Shown here: one piece after another, positions 47,801-52,455 of the stretch
Position numbering within the stretch: the first letter of the stretch is position 1
Layout of the letters: every line of letters begins with the position of its first letter
Assembly (NCBI RefSeq): GCF_003086795.1
Contig: NZ_CP026003.1
Coordinates: 4,035,531-4,099,530, forward strand
Direction of reading: 5' to 3'
DNA: 64,000 nucleotides
DNA from: Stenotrophomonas sp. SAU14A_NAIMI4_5
Lineage (GTDB): Bacteria; Pseudomonadota; Gammaproteobacteria; Xanthomonadales; Xanthomonadaceae
Program-made: the position numbers and the translations under genes
Notes under the pieces: generated by a model
What the model saw: the letters and a program-made list of their open reading frames with translations, nothing else
What the model was told of the DNA's origin: nothing
Databases searched by the model: none

Positions 47801-47917
47801 GTTCGGGTAGCTCTGCGCCAGCAGCGGCGGCGGCAGCAGCAACGCCAGCACGGCCATGGCATGCGCGATGCCGGCCGAAGCCCTGCCTGCCCTGCCCTGC
47901 CTGCCCACTGCTGCCAT
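32861..47917 (-). CDS. giant repeat surface protein (about 5018 aa) with DUF11, cysteine-paired Ig-like repeats, SdrD-B-like and OmpA-like regions
   Basis: The ATG at 47917 is chosen for its GAGGA site 7 nt upstream and the following signal peptide (HAMAVLALLLPPPLLAQ). Order: orphan DUF11 C-terminal strand then one full DUF11 (about 37-200); about 23 repeats of 183-184 aa, each an A module (DAFSVQAGQ... ending YQACLPAPNAALC) plus a B module (GDDSF...VLANDSLNG...YQICEAAAPSNC) (about 205-4355); three diverged modules; a second DUF11 (about 4658-4790); an SdrD-B-like domain (VGSVFDDRNGNGIQDDGE); and a degenerate OmpA-like end (LFASGSATL, ALAGQRAQTVRDAL). Almost every module has a Cys pair, giving roughly a hundred Cys. 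No RTX repeats or type I secretion tail. Probably an exported adhesin or surface fibre. Confidence 0.85.
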   Translation of the reverse strand: MAAVGRQGRAGRASAGIAHAMAVLALLLPPPLLAQSYPNPLNNTATVTAPTDVADPTPGNNSATDTNALALQAQLSVSKSLVSASPVAAGGPVQYRIQVNNAGPSAASGVGVVDTVSSLLTNVTWTCQATTAASSCAQPSGSGNAVNVLVTVGVGDSVVLLVNGTAPAATPATVPANSVSLVLPSGTTDPTPGDNTATTPAVPVQANALVAANDSFTAPISSTTGGSTPTVLGNDTLNGQPVVGGNLIISLQNAPAGFTINSAGVIAVPAGAAAGATSIGYQICENASPTNCATATASLVIAPTAVADSFNVQAGTPSLTGNLAANDNAPAAATYTQTGTPVAGATISSTGTLTYAPAGNITQPVQINYQVCLPAPNASVCSTSTASVVVGANVLVANDDTFATPLPPGAGGTTPSVLVNDTFAGNPVPQAGVTLSLVGAPSGFSINPNGTIVVPATAAAGPLSVMYRFCDNAAPTNCATATANLVVSPNAENDAVSTPGGGRPVTGTLAGNDNFASGSVFSLGTQATRGTAVVNADGTFTYTPANANTGPDTFTYQLCLPAPNGTVCDTATVTVSVAANSLAAADDLFATPLQPGTTTAISLLGNDTLNGTAVTPAGVSLALNGAPASITANAAGQLQVAAGAASGAFNFTYQICELPGATNCATANVQLVIAPDAVDDSFAATAGVALGGSVAGNDNVPTGSQFSLLAGAAHGTVSVNADGSFSYTAQGTYAGADSFRYQVCLPAPNGGICDAATVTVNVAVAAVVAGNDDFTAAPVPGTGGSTASVLANDTLNGVAIDPAQATLSLINAPPAGFTLAPTGELQVPAGAPAGPLSLTYQLCQAATSNCATATIAVVIAPQAVADSFTTQVGRAVSGNVAVNDRVAAGSTYATTGATPPGLVFNADGSFTYTPPAQFTGTTTFTYQACLAAPYTTVCSTATATLNVNAGTLVANDDDFRGSLLNPATGGTTISVLANDTINGAIPPAPAEVILSLLGAPSGYVLNPNGTISVPGGAAAGAVNFDYRMCEAALPTNCDDGAVQLLLAPVAVNDNVSTAVGVPVSGNVASNDNVPAGATFSVTGTAPAGLVLAANGAFTYTPPAGTQGIVTFAYQACLPAPNGTVCAGATVTLNVNAGTLVAGDDDFRATPIGAGGGSTLSVLLNDSLNGTQPPASADVLLSLVGAPSGFTLDANGVLNVDAGVPSGALTLTYQLCETALPSNCDSAQIRLVVAPTAVADVFSTPAGQLLSGSVASNDNAPVGAVFTVSGTAPDGLQLGRDGTFQYTPPAGFTGPVSFSYQACLPAPDSALCSTAGATINVNAGTLMAMDDDFSATPLAPGASSSTSVLVNDSLNGSVPPPAGSVTLTLVGAPSGYALTTAGLLQVPASAAAGATVLNYQICETAAPSNCASASIRLVVTPSAQNDSYSTAAGQPLNGSVGDNDNVPAGAVFTVVGATPAGLSFGGGGSFTYLPPVNVVSPVTFTYQACLPAPNNTLCASATASINITVGSLAANDDNFSAAPINPVTGGSTPSVLLNDALNGSTPPAAADVLLSLAGAPAGISLNPDGTVTVAAGVPAGGRTLTYQLCEAAAPGNCANATLRLVVAPSAIDDALSTPAGVALTSSVAGNDNVGSGAQFTVVGTAPAGLSFNADGSFVYTPAAGFSGAVTFNYQVCLAAPDNGICAQATATLNVNSGTLVAVDDTISAPVAAGSATSSVLGNDTLNGTTPAATDVVLSLVGAPSGFSIAADGTIAVAAGTAAGAVSLTYQVCEAAATTNCATANVALVVAPAPADDAFAVQAGLSVTANVATNDGMPVGSIFTLQGTPPAGVTFNADGSFTYAPPAGTTSPTSFVYQACLPAPNTTVCGTATVTLNINNGALLANNDSFGAIAPGGTTASVLANDTLNGVSPPAPANVALSLVGAPAGFSINPTGTVSVPTDAASGATTLTYQVCETAAANNCATASIDLVVRPTPVNDTISVQAGQANTGNVAGNDAMPAGSTWNVPSPPQGLVFNANGSFTYTPPAGTLGPVTFSYQACLPAPDAAVCGTATATLTIAVSAIVANDDAFAAPLTAGSVTPSVLANDVLNGVTPPPSAAVQLLLVAPPAGFIINNDGSVQIPATAVAGATTLTYQLCETASPTNCATAAITFVVTPAPQADAFAVQAGASLTGASVATNDNLPAGSSWAVQGTPPTGLAFNADGSFSYTPPVGTTGAVTFTYQACLPAPNTAVCGTATATINVNTGTLVAADDSFSGIAAGGTTASVLANDSLNGTTPPAPASVQLSLVGAPAGFAINPDGTIVVPGGVLSGATTLTYQICETAVPSNCDTATVALVIAPSPQADAYSLQAAGTISNGNVAANDNLPTGSQFSVQGTVPNGLDFNTDGSFTYTAPANTPSPVTFTYQACLPAPDAALCGTATVTLNINNGNLIAVDDSFTIAPGGSAATSVLGNDSLNGVSPPAAGTVLVSLVGAPAGFVLAADGVLTVPAGIVSGPLTLTYQACEAAVTDNCDTASIALVVLPAPQDDGFSVQAGQVLSASVAGNDNMPAGSSWTVQGATPPGLVFNTDGSFSYTPPTGVTGAVTFLYQACLAAPNATACATAQATLNVSNGTLLAGDDTLAGIAPGGTSAASVLANDSLNGVSPPAPGDVVLSLVGAPAAFTLNPNGTITAGSGAMSGPTTLTYQICEAVAPGNCANASVTVVVNPAPQDDAAAVQVGQSLSATVAGNDNMPAGSSWSLPGTPPAGFSFNTDGSYTYAPPAGTSGPVVVAYQVCLPAPNANLCGTATLTLNINNGALVAADDILTGVAAGTTSSASVLANDSLNGNSPPAGSSVVLSLVGAPAGYAITAQGTISVPSTAVSGPVTLTYQICEAAAANNCDTASVTVVVSPSPQPDAFAVQVGQTLSASVAGNDNVPPGALYSVQGTAPDGLVMTATGAFTYTPPPGRLGVVTFDYQVCLPAPNAAVCGVTTATITINNGTLVAGDDSFSNIAPGSTVGTSVLANDSLNGVSPPAAGTVTLALVGAPAGFSISADGLITVGTGVQSGATTLTYRICEVASPANCDTASVLVVVSPAPQPDAFAVQAGQTLASSVAGNDNMPVGSSWSVQGTAPAGLTFNTDGSFTYAPPVGTAGPITVTYQACLPAPNAALCGTTTFTLNINNGDLVAGDDVITGVVAGGTSAASVLANDRLNGASPVPAAGVRLSLVGAPAGFTLNPDGTITVGSGVLAGSTTLTYQLCEAAAANNCDTASVTIVVTPTPQADAFSVQAGQQLANSVAGNDSMPAGSSWSVQGTAPTGLVFNADGSFTYTPPVGTLGAVSFTYQACLPAPNGSVCGTATVTLNVNTGTLVAGDDSFSNIAPGTATPSVLANDSLNGVTPPPAASVSLSLVGAPTGFGINPDGTISVGSGVVSGSTTLTYQICEVAASSNCATASVNVVVSPAPQADAFSVQAGQSVNNNVAGNDNMPAGSTWSVQGATPAGLVFNSDGSFSYTPPTGTTGPVSFTYQTCLPAPNAALCGTATVTLNVNSGTLVAGNDSFTGIAPGGTTPSVLANDSLNGVSPPAAGSVTVSLVGAPAGFTIAADGTISVGTGVTSGTTTLTYLVCEAAASSNCATATVNLVVSPAPQADAFSVQAGQVLSNTVAGNDNLPAGASFSVQGATPPGLVFNTDGSFTYTPPAGTTGVVDFTYQACLPAPNAALCNTATVSFNIGTGSLLAGNDSFSGIAPGGTTPSVLANDSLNGVSPPAAGTVTLGLVGAPAGFAINPDGTISIGGGVTSGATTLTYRVCEAAAPSNCATATVAVVVSPVPQADAFSVAAGQTLSNSVAGNDNLPAGSSWSVQGTTPAGLVFNTDGSFTYTPPLGTTGAVTFTYQACLPAPDAALCGTATVTLNVNTGTLVAGDDSFTGIAPGGTTPSVLGNDSLNGVTPPPANTVTLGLVGAPAGISINPDGTISIGSGVPSGPTSITYQVCEVAAPSNCANATVSVVVSPAPQPDAFSVRAGQVLSNTVAGNDNMPAGSTWSVQGATPPGLVFNADGSFTYTPPAGTLGAVTFTYRVCLPAPNAAQCGTASVTLNVNTGTLVAGDDSFSGIAPGGTTPSVLANDSLNGVSPPAAGTVTLTLVGAPVGFGINPDGTISIGTGVTSGPTTVTYQVCEVAAPGNCATASVSVVVSPAPQPDAFSVQAGQTLANTVAGNDNMPAGSVWSVQGATPAGLLFNADGSFTYTPPVGTSGPVSFTYQVCLPVPNAALCSTATVTFNVGGAANVVLAVNDDFSSTPVDPSVGGTIARSVLDNDSFNNVSPPPVGSVVASLTGSTPGYTMNNQGQIMVAPGVQAGQVQLAYQLCENGVPTNCTTAIATVLVQGPVGALLAVDDTGGPVGPEGRTRLLNVFTNDTFNSATLDPAQVTFTPVATPALNFSTDGWVDVAAGLAQGSYSTTYTLCLVSQPTVCDVGTVTVTVIAAEPGVVAEDDRIDMPQNGVVDIDVLGNDRVDGTPVDPATVTVTITAPPPYGDATVLPNKRIRFAVLANFAGIQSLDYQVCDVADPSMCASASVTIAVEPNVLTLVDDAVTAETSGPLLINVLANDSTRTAPLDPASLQVAAAPAHGTVQCANGVCTYTPAADFSGTDSFRYRVCDLSVPTPLCAEANVAVTVAGQQAVLRLTKVAAKRTAQIGDLVRYTVTIDNVGEVDANGATLLDTLPPGFTFVSGGFAVQDADNDARTSGVQPLRIDGIDVPVGERATVVYYLRVGAGTGTGVHTNRITAIDGQNRSIANVATADVDVSVDPLLDESLIVGSVFDDRNGNGIQDDGERGIPGVRVAAVEGLVMETDAFGRYHLVGIPGGEARGRNFILKVDPSTLPAGARFTTPNPLVRRITPGLPVRFDFGVRMPDGALSSESAPAAVVPRPARVELGQALFASGSATLAADRAGVLDKAAQALVARGGGRVLLVAAAGEEALAGQRAQTVRDALASRLPAEVAAATRIEVHGSDGRVLQQLAIEPPGGLSPPAGSRSGEGR
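35110..47305 (-). repeat. tandem repeat array within the giant gene, period 549-552 bp
   Basis: The TTGAGCGA-type marker (codons for LNG/DSLNG) recurs at 35592, 36141, 36690 (TTAAGCGA), 37239, 37788, 38337 (TTGAGGCG), 38889, 39441 and 39993: five steps of exactly 549 bp, then 552 bp. About 23 units are countable from the conserved NDxLNG block. Units in the 3' half (C-terminal) look much more alike than those near the 5' end, suggesting recent expansion at the C-terminal side. Confidence 0.85.
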
Positions 47918-48026
47918 GCGTCCGTCCTCGAATGCACGCCGTCGCCTGCTGCAGGCATACGGCATCGGTGGTCCTGTCCTTCCCCCGCGCAGGGCATTCC
48001 CCGCGCGCACTGCACCGCACCGCGCG

Positions 48027-50183
48027 CTAGTAGGCGCCCGGGTTGTTGCTGAAGCTCACTGGCACGCTGATCGTTGCCTGGCCACCGTTGACCAGGTTCA
48101 CGCCCACGTTCACTGCATTGCCGCCCACCGCGCCGCCACTGGCCGCCGCGCAGGTGCTGCCGCTGGTCGCGCTGCAGGTCCAGGCACCACGCAGGGTGGT
48201 GCCGTTGGGCAGGGTGTCGGTGACCGTCGCATTGGTCACCGCATCGGGCCCGTTGTTGACCACCTGCAGCGTGTAGGTCGCCGTGCCACCCGGCGTGTAG
48301 GTCCCGCTGCCATCGCTCTTGGTGATCGACAGATCGGCCTGCCGCGTGCGGTTGGTGATGCGGCACACCAGGGTGGTGGCGGTGGCGGTCATCGCCGGCG
48401 CCTGCAGGGTGAAACTGCCGCCACTGCCGGACGAGACCACCGTGTTGTTCTGGTCGGTGCACTGCCAGGTGCTGGCATAGCGCATCAGCGTGGTACCCGC
48501 CGCCGCCGCTTCGGCCAGCGCATAGCTGCCGCCGGGCACGGTGATGATCGCCGCCGTGGCACCGTTGTTGCCGACGTTGCTGGCCGAGCCCACCGTGCTG
48601 CCGTTGTAGGTGATGGACAGGTTGAAGCGGCCGGTATCGCTGGTCGGCTGCAGGTCCTTCACCAGCTGCAGGGTGGCGGCGCAGGCCTGGGTTACACCTT
48701 CCACAGTGAATACCGCCTGGCCGATACGGATGCCGAGCAGGCCCAGAAGATTGTCGACCACGCCGCCCAGCACTGCGGTCAGCACGGGTGTCACCACTGC
48801 ATTGACCTGCGTGCGTACCGGCGTCAGCAGCGCGTTGACGATGCCGTTGACCAGGTCGGCCACCGGCAACGGCAGCGGCAACGAGCCCAGCAGGGTCACC
48901 TGCGGATTGCCGCTGGTGAGCTGGATGTTGAGCGAATTGACCAGCGTGGAGACGAGCGTGGCCGCGCTGACCGTGCCGGCGTTGAGCGTGCGTGTCTGTG
49001 GATAGGGCCCGGTGAAACTGGCGCTCTGCAGTCCCGGTGTCGCGGTGGCGTAACCGCGGATGCTTACCGCGATCGGAATGGTGATATCGGCCACCGGGAC
49101 GAGCGCACCCAGCACGCTAGCGCTCACCCGGACCTTGACGCTCAGGTTGGTCAGCGTAGCGGCGGTGAGGGCGGTGTCGGTCAGTACCGTGCTGCGGTTG
49201 AAGAAGGTGGCGTCGCTGATCTGCCCTACGTAGAGGTTCACCAGGCCCGGACGCGCCTGCAGAGTCACCGCGTTGCCGACCAGGTTCACCGCCGAGATCG
49301 AGCCTTCGGCGCGGGCCACGTCGGCGTAGACCTGCAGGTGCAGCACGTCGGCGCTGACGCTGGTGTTGGACAGCGACACACCCAGCAGGTTGAGCCCGTT
49401 CAACGCGGCGGTGAGGGTGCCGGTGTTCAGGCCCTGCACCAGGTCCAGGTCGAGCTTGATGCGGATGGCCGCGCTGTGGAATGCCGCGCCCACCGTGCCG
49501 CAGTTGTAGCTCGGCGGTTCGATCACCTGCGCCCACAGGCGCACGTTGGCCACGCCATTCAGACCGAGTGCCGCGGTGTTCACCGTGATCGGCGTCGGCG
49601 TGGTCAGCACGTTGCGGAAGTTGTAGAGCTGCACGCCGCCGGTCAGCAGGTCGAGTACGTTCAGGCGCACCGTGGCCAGCGAACCGGTCGGCAGCGCGAC
49701 CTGCAGGATGTCGGCCAGGCGGATGCTGCCGGAGGTTCCTGCCACGCCCAGCGGCAGCACGTTCAGCACGTTGGCCGCGGCGGTCTGGCCGTCGGCCTGC
49801 AGCACCTGCACCATCGCCGCACGCAGCTGGCCCAGGCTGATGTTGGTATTGAGCACCTGGCTGGGGTCGCTGACGGTGACGCCGCCATTGAGCTGGGCCA
49901 GCAGTGCATTCAGATTGACGTTGGCGCCCGCCAGGCTGTTCCAGTCGGCGACGCTGAGATTGAGGCTGGTGCCCGGCAGCAGCGCGCTGAACAGCAGGTT
50001 GAGGATCGGGCTCTGGGTGGAATCGACCGAGACCAGGCGCGGCCCGGCGCTGACGCAGGCCCCGGCGGTGCAGGCGGACTGGGCCTGTGCGCGCCCCAAG
50101 CAGGAAAGCACTGCCAGGACCACCAGCATCACCAGCGCCTGCCAGCGCAATGACGATGCTTTCACGCCCTTCACATTAACCAT
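48027..50183 (-). CDS. secreted beta-rich protein ending in an incomplete DUF11 domain, first gene of the giant operon
   Basis: 718 aa. The ATG at 50183 follows a GGAG; signal peptide MLVVLAVLSCLGRAQAQ. Residues about 40-480 are beta-rich and hydrophobic with repeated NVLN/LTGG/LNG motifs and few charges, of no family I can name. Residues about 490-600 form an Ig-like domain with paired Cys. The C-terminus is a DUF11 domain (ADLSITKSDGSGTYTPGGTA, LQVVNNGPDAVTNATVTDTL) that stops at SFSNNPGAY, before the usual final strand and DPTPGNN block. It precedes the giant gene by 109 bp (16 bp to the earliest possible ATG). Likely surface or matrix protein working with the giant protein. Confidence 0.8.
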   Translation of the reverse strand: MVNVKGVKASSLRWQALVMLVVLAVLSCLGRAQAQSACTAGACVSAGPRLVSVDSTQSPILNLLFSALLPGTSLNLSVADWNSLAGANVNLNALLAQLNGGVTVSDPSQVLNTNISLGQLRAAMVQVLQADGQTAAANVLNVLPLGVAGTSGSIRLADILQVALPTGSLATVRLNVLDLLTGGVQLYNFRNVLTTPTPITVNTAALGLNGVANVRLWAQVIEPPSYNCGTVGAAFHSAAIRIKLDLDLVQGLNTGTLTAALNGLNLLGVSLSNTSVSADVLHLQVYADVARAEGSISAVNLVGNAVTLQARPGLVNLYVGQISDATFFNRSTVLTDTALTAATLTNLSVKVRVSASVLGALVPVADITIPIAVSIRGYATATPGLQSASFTGPYPQTRTLNAGTVSAATLVSTLVNSLNIQLTSGNPQVTLLGSLPLPLPVADLVNGIVNALLTPVRTQVNAVVTPVLTAVLGGVVDNLLGLLGIRIGQAVFTVEGVTQACAATLQLVKDLQPTSDTGRFNLSITYNGSTVGSASNVGNNGATAAIITVPGGSYALAEAAAAGTTLMRYASTWQCTDQNNTVVSSGSGGSFTLQAPAMTATATTLVCRITNRTRQADLSITKSDGSGTYTPGGTATYTLQVVNNGPDAVTNATVTDTLPNGTTLRGAWTCSATSGSTCAAASGGAVGGNAVNVGVNLVNGGQATISVPVSFSNNPGAY

Positions 50184-50309
50184 GCATCGTTCTCCGCCGA
50201 TTTTTGGCAGAGGCACGCCGTGGCGACGTGATCAGCGCGTCGTCCTGGAGTAATCGCTCCGCCGGTGTCGCTCCCTGCGTGGGACTGCGTTCATTTCCGG
50301 TTCGGTGCG

Positions 50310-50338
50310 ATTAATGCGAGGCAACGAAAGGCCGTCAA
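50310..50338 (-). promoter_or_regulatory. sigma-70-type promoter of the giant surface-protein operon
   Basis: On the minus strand TTGACG (50338-50333), a 17-bp spacer, then ATTAAT (50315-50310). This places the transcript start near 50303 and leaves a leader of about 120 nt before the first gene. Matches to consensus 5 of 6 and 4 of 6. Confidence 0.55.
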
Positions 50339-50419
50339 ACAAGACGGCGTGAAATCGGGGGGAAGAGGCGCTTGCTTGCGCGCAGGAACGACGCGCAGAC
50401 CTCTTGGAATGCAGACAGG

Positions 50420-50457
50420 GACAGCAATTCTGTACACGCAGAAAAAGTATTGCTGTC
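50420..50457. promoter_or_regulatory. inverted repeat upstream of the XRE gene, candidate operator
   Basis: GACAGCAAT and ATTGCTGTC are perfect 9-bp arms separated by 20 bp, about 40 bp before the XRE start and in the divergent control region. Two helical turns between half-sites suit a dimeric repressor. The remaining 50184-50497 sequence shows only the promoter described and an ordinary ribosome-binding site. Confidence 0.5.
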
Positions 50458-50497
50458 AGGGAAGCAGCGCTTACCGAACATGGAGAGGGGGTGAAAA

Positions 50498-50863
50498 ATG
50501 CAGTCGATGTGCGACAGAATCCGGCGAGCCCGACTAACGGCTGGCCTTTCTCAAACACAGTTGGCGTTGCATTGCGGGGTCCGCCGCAGCGCCGTGGCCC
50601 AGTGGGAACGTGAGGGCGGCACCGTTCCCAGCGTGCAACATCTCTCGAAACTCGCGATTGTGACGCAGGTCCACTTTGAGTGGCTGGCCACCGGTCGTGG
50701 CCCCGGACGTCCCGACGATGGCGACCTGGCGCCACCCGAAACCGCAGTGGTGGAGGCGGCGGCACGCAACCCGCAGGAAAACGCGATCCTGACCCTGCTG
50801 CGGCGGTTGCCGCCACGCAAGCGCCAGGTCGCCCACGCCATCATCGAAATGCTGACCGAGTAA
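50498..50863 (+). CDS. XRE family transcriptional regulator
   Basis: 121 aa. The N-terminal helix-turn-helix (RARLTAGLSQTQLALHCGVRR, SAVAQWEREGG, PSVQHLSKLAIV) is of the Cro/C1 type; the C-terminal half (ENAILTLLRRLPPRKRQVAHAI) is helical and probably dimerises. A strong GAGAGGGGG site precedes the ATG. Divergent from the 21-kb giant-protein operon and convergent with ung (18 bp apart). It is the best local candidate for regulator of the surface operon. Confidence 0.88.
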   Translation: MQSMCDRIRRARLTAGLSQTQLALHCGVRRSAVAQWEREGGTVPSVQHLSKLAIVTQVHFEWLATGRGPGRPDDGDLAPPETAVVEAAARNPQENAILTLLRRLPPRKRQVAHAIIEMLTE

Positions 50864-50881
50864 CGCCTCGCCCGCGTGCCG

Positions 50882-51595
50882 TCAGAGTGCGGCGCGCGGC
50901 GGCAGTGACCAGTCGATCGGTGCCTTGCCCTGGCGCTGCAGGTACTCGTTGGCCATCGAAAAGTGGTGGCAGCCGAGGAAGCCCCGGTGCGCCGACAACG
51001 GAGAGGGGTGCGGCGACTTCAGCACGCGGTGGCGACGGGTGTCGATCACCTTGCCCTTCTTCTGCGCGTACGCGCCCCAGAGCATGAACACCAGGCCGTC
51101 GCGCTCGCGGTTGAGCACGTCCACCACGTGGTCGGTGAATCCTTCCCAGCCGCGCCCCTGGTGGGCACCGGCCTGGCCTTCCTCGACGGTCAGCACAGCG
51201 TTGAGCAGCAGCACGCCGCGCTGTGCCCAGGGCACCAGGCAACCGTGGTCGGGCCGGGCGATACCGAGGTCGCCTTCGATTTCCTTGTAGATGTTCAGCA
51301 GCGACGGTGGCACCGGCACGCCCGGGGCCACCGAGAAGCTCAGGCCATGGGCCTGGCCGCGGCCGTGGTACGGGTCCTGGCCAAGGATCACCACCTTCAC
51401 CTGCTCGAACGGCGTGGCGTCGAACGCAGCGAAGATCTGCGGGCCCGGCGGAAATACCGCCGCACCAGCAGCCTTGCGCTGGCGCAGGAAGGCGGACAGC
51501 TCGCGCATCTGCGGCTGCAACAGGTAATCACCGACGTGCTGCTTCCAGCTCGGTTCCAGCTGGATCGTCGGGGTGTCCACTACGTCATCAATCAT
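50882..51595 (-). CDS. ung: uracil-DNA glycosylase
   Basis: 237 aa, family 1 UDG. It carries the water-activating motif [20 protein letters not shown] and the minor-groove loop [13 protein letters not shown]. It removes uracil from DNA to start base-excision repair. The start MIDDVVDTP (51595) is preferred; an in-frame ATG 30 bp upstream would overlap the neighbouring gene. Same strand as, and 10 bp after, the response regulator gene. Confidence 0.96.
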   Translation of the reverse strand: MIDDVVDTPTIQLEPSWKQHVGDYLLQPQMRELSAFLRQRKAAGAAVFPPGPQIFAAFDATPFEQVKVVILGQDPYHGRGQAHGLSFSVAPGVPVPPSLLNIYKEIEGDLGIARPDHGCLVPWAQRGVLLLNAVLTVEEGQAGAHQGRGWEGFTDHVVDVLNRERDGLVFMLWGAYAQKKGKVIDTRRHRVLKSPHPSPLSAHRGFLGCHHFSMANEYLQRQGKAPIDWSLPPRAAL

Positions 51596-51605
51596 CGCGC
51601 CACTT

Positions 51606-52448
51606 CTATCGCAACAGGGGTCCATCGTTCAAACGTGCCAGCCGCAGCTGGAACAGCACCTTGGTCACCAGCAGGCGCTCCTCGATCGGCTTCAGCACCA
51701 GATCGTTGGCACCGGCCTGCAGCAGCCCGGTCTGGTTGTGCGGGTTGCCGTCGCCGGTCATCACCAGCACCGGCAGGCGGCGCTTGCCGTAGCCGAAATC
51801 CACGCGCACGCGCTGCACCACGTCGCGGCCGCTCAGCTCACCCTTCAGGGTGACGTCGGTCAGCACCAGGTCGATACGGTGGCGGCTGCGGCCCAGCGAT
51901 TCGGCGGTGAGCAGGGTGAAGGCTTCCTCGGCGCTGACCACGTGCAGCACGTTCAGCTGCTGCCGCTCGAGCATCCGCTTGGTCGCTTCGGCCACCACCC
52001 GGCTGTCCTCGACATACAGGATGGTGGCGCCGGGAATGGTCTGCGGCTGGACGTAGCCGCGGATGAAGGTCGCCAGCGCCTCGTGGCCCAGCGCCTTGTC
52101 GAAATAATCGGTGACGTACTCGGTGAAGCGGCGCTGTTCCAGGTGCTGCTGCGCATCGCCGGAGACCACGATGACCGGCACGTAGGCCTGGCCGGCGGCT
52201 TCGCGCACGCTCTTGGCCAGCGCCAGGCCGTCGCCATCGCGCAGGGTCAGCGAGGTGGTCACCAGATCCACCGGACCCTGTGCCAGCACCTGCTGCGCTT
52301 CCTCGATGCTGTCGCAGCCGATGACTTCAACGCCCGGCAGGTCACGCTGCAGCACGTCGGCGATCAGCTTGCGCACCAGCTTGGAACCATCGACCACCAT
52401 CACCCGCGTCGCGGGCCCTTCAAGGTGCTTCAATGCTTGCGGTCGCAT
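51606..52448 (-). CDS. response regulator with two receiver domains, first degenerate
   Basis: 280 aa made of two REC domains and no output domain. REC1 (about 15-130) has [12 protein letters not shown] and [13 protein letters not shown]: one residue of the acidic pair is Gly and the phospho-acceptor Asp is replaced by Ser, while the Lys is kept (YFDKALG). REC2 (about 140-270) is intact: [35 protein letters not shown]2 is probably the phosphorylated switch and REC1 a pseudo-receiver for protein contact. It lies between ftsX and ung on one strand; its partner kinase is not in the window. Confidence 0.85.
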   Translation of the reverse strand: MRPQALKHLEGPATRVMVVDGSKLVRKLIADVLQRDLPGVEVIGCDSIEEAQQVLAQGPVDLVTTSLTLRDGDGLALAKSVREAAGQAYVPVIVVSGDAQQHLEQRRFTEYVTDYFDKALGHEALATFIRGYVQPQTIPGATILYVEDSRVVAEATKRMLERQQLNVLHVVSAEEAFTLLTAESLGRSRHRIDLVLTDVTLKGELSGRDVVQRVRVDFGYGKRRLPVLVMTGDGNPHNQTGLLQAGANDLVLKPIEERLLVTKVLFQLRLARLNDGPLLR

Positions 52449-52455
52449 GCCGGTC

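Noticed and set aside
32861..47917. Giant protein as an RTX or type I secreted adhesin
   Set aside because: No GGxGxDxxx nonapeptides and no C-terminal secretion segment; it has a Sec-type signal peptide and an OmpA-like end instead.
48010..50216. Sequencing frameshift splitting one long gene into the 718-aa and giant proteins
   Set aside because: The intervening 200 bp contains a stop, a good ribosome-binding site and a signal peptide, which one or two base errors would not create. Kept only as a fission hypothesis.
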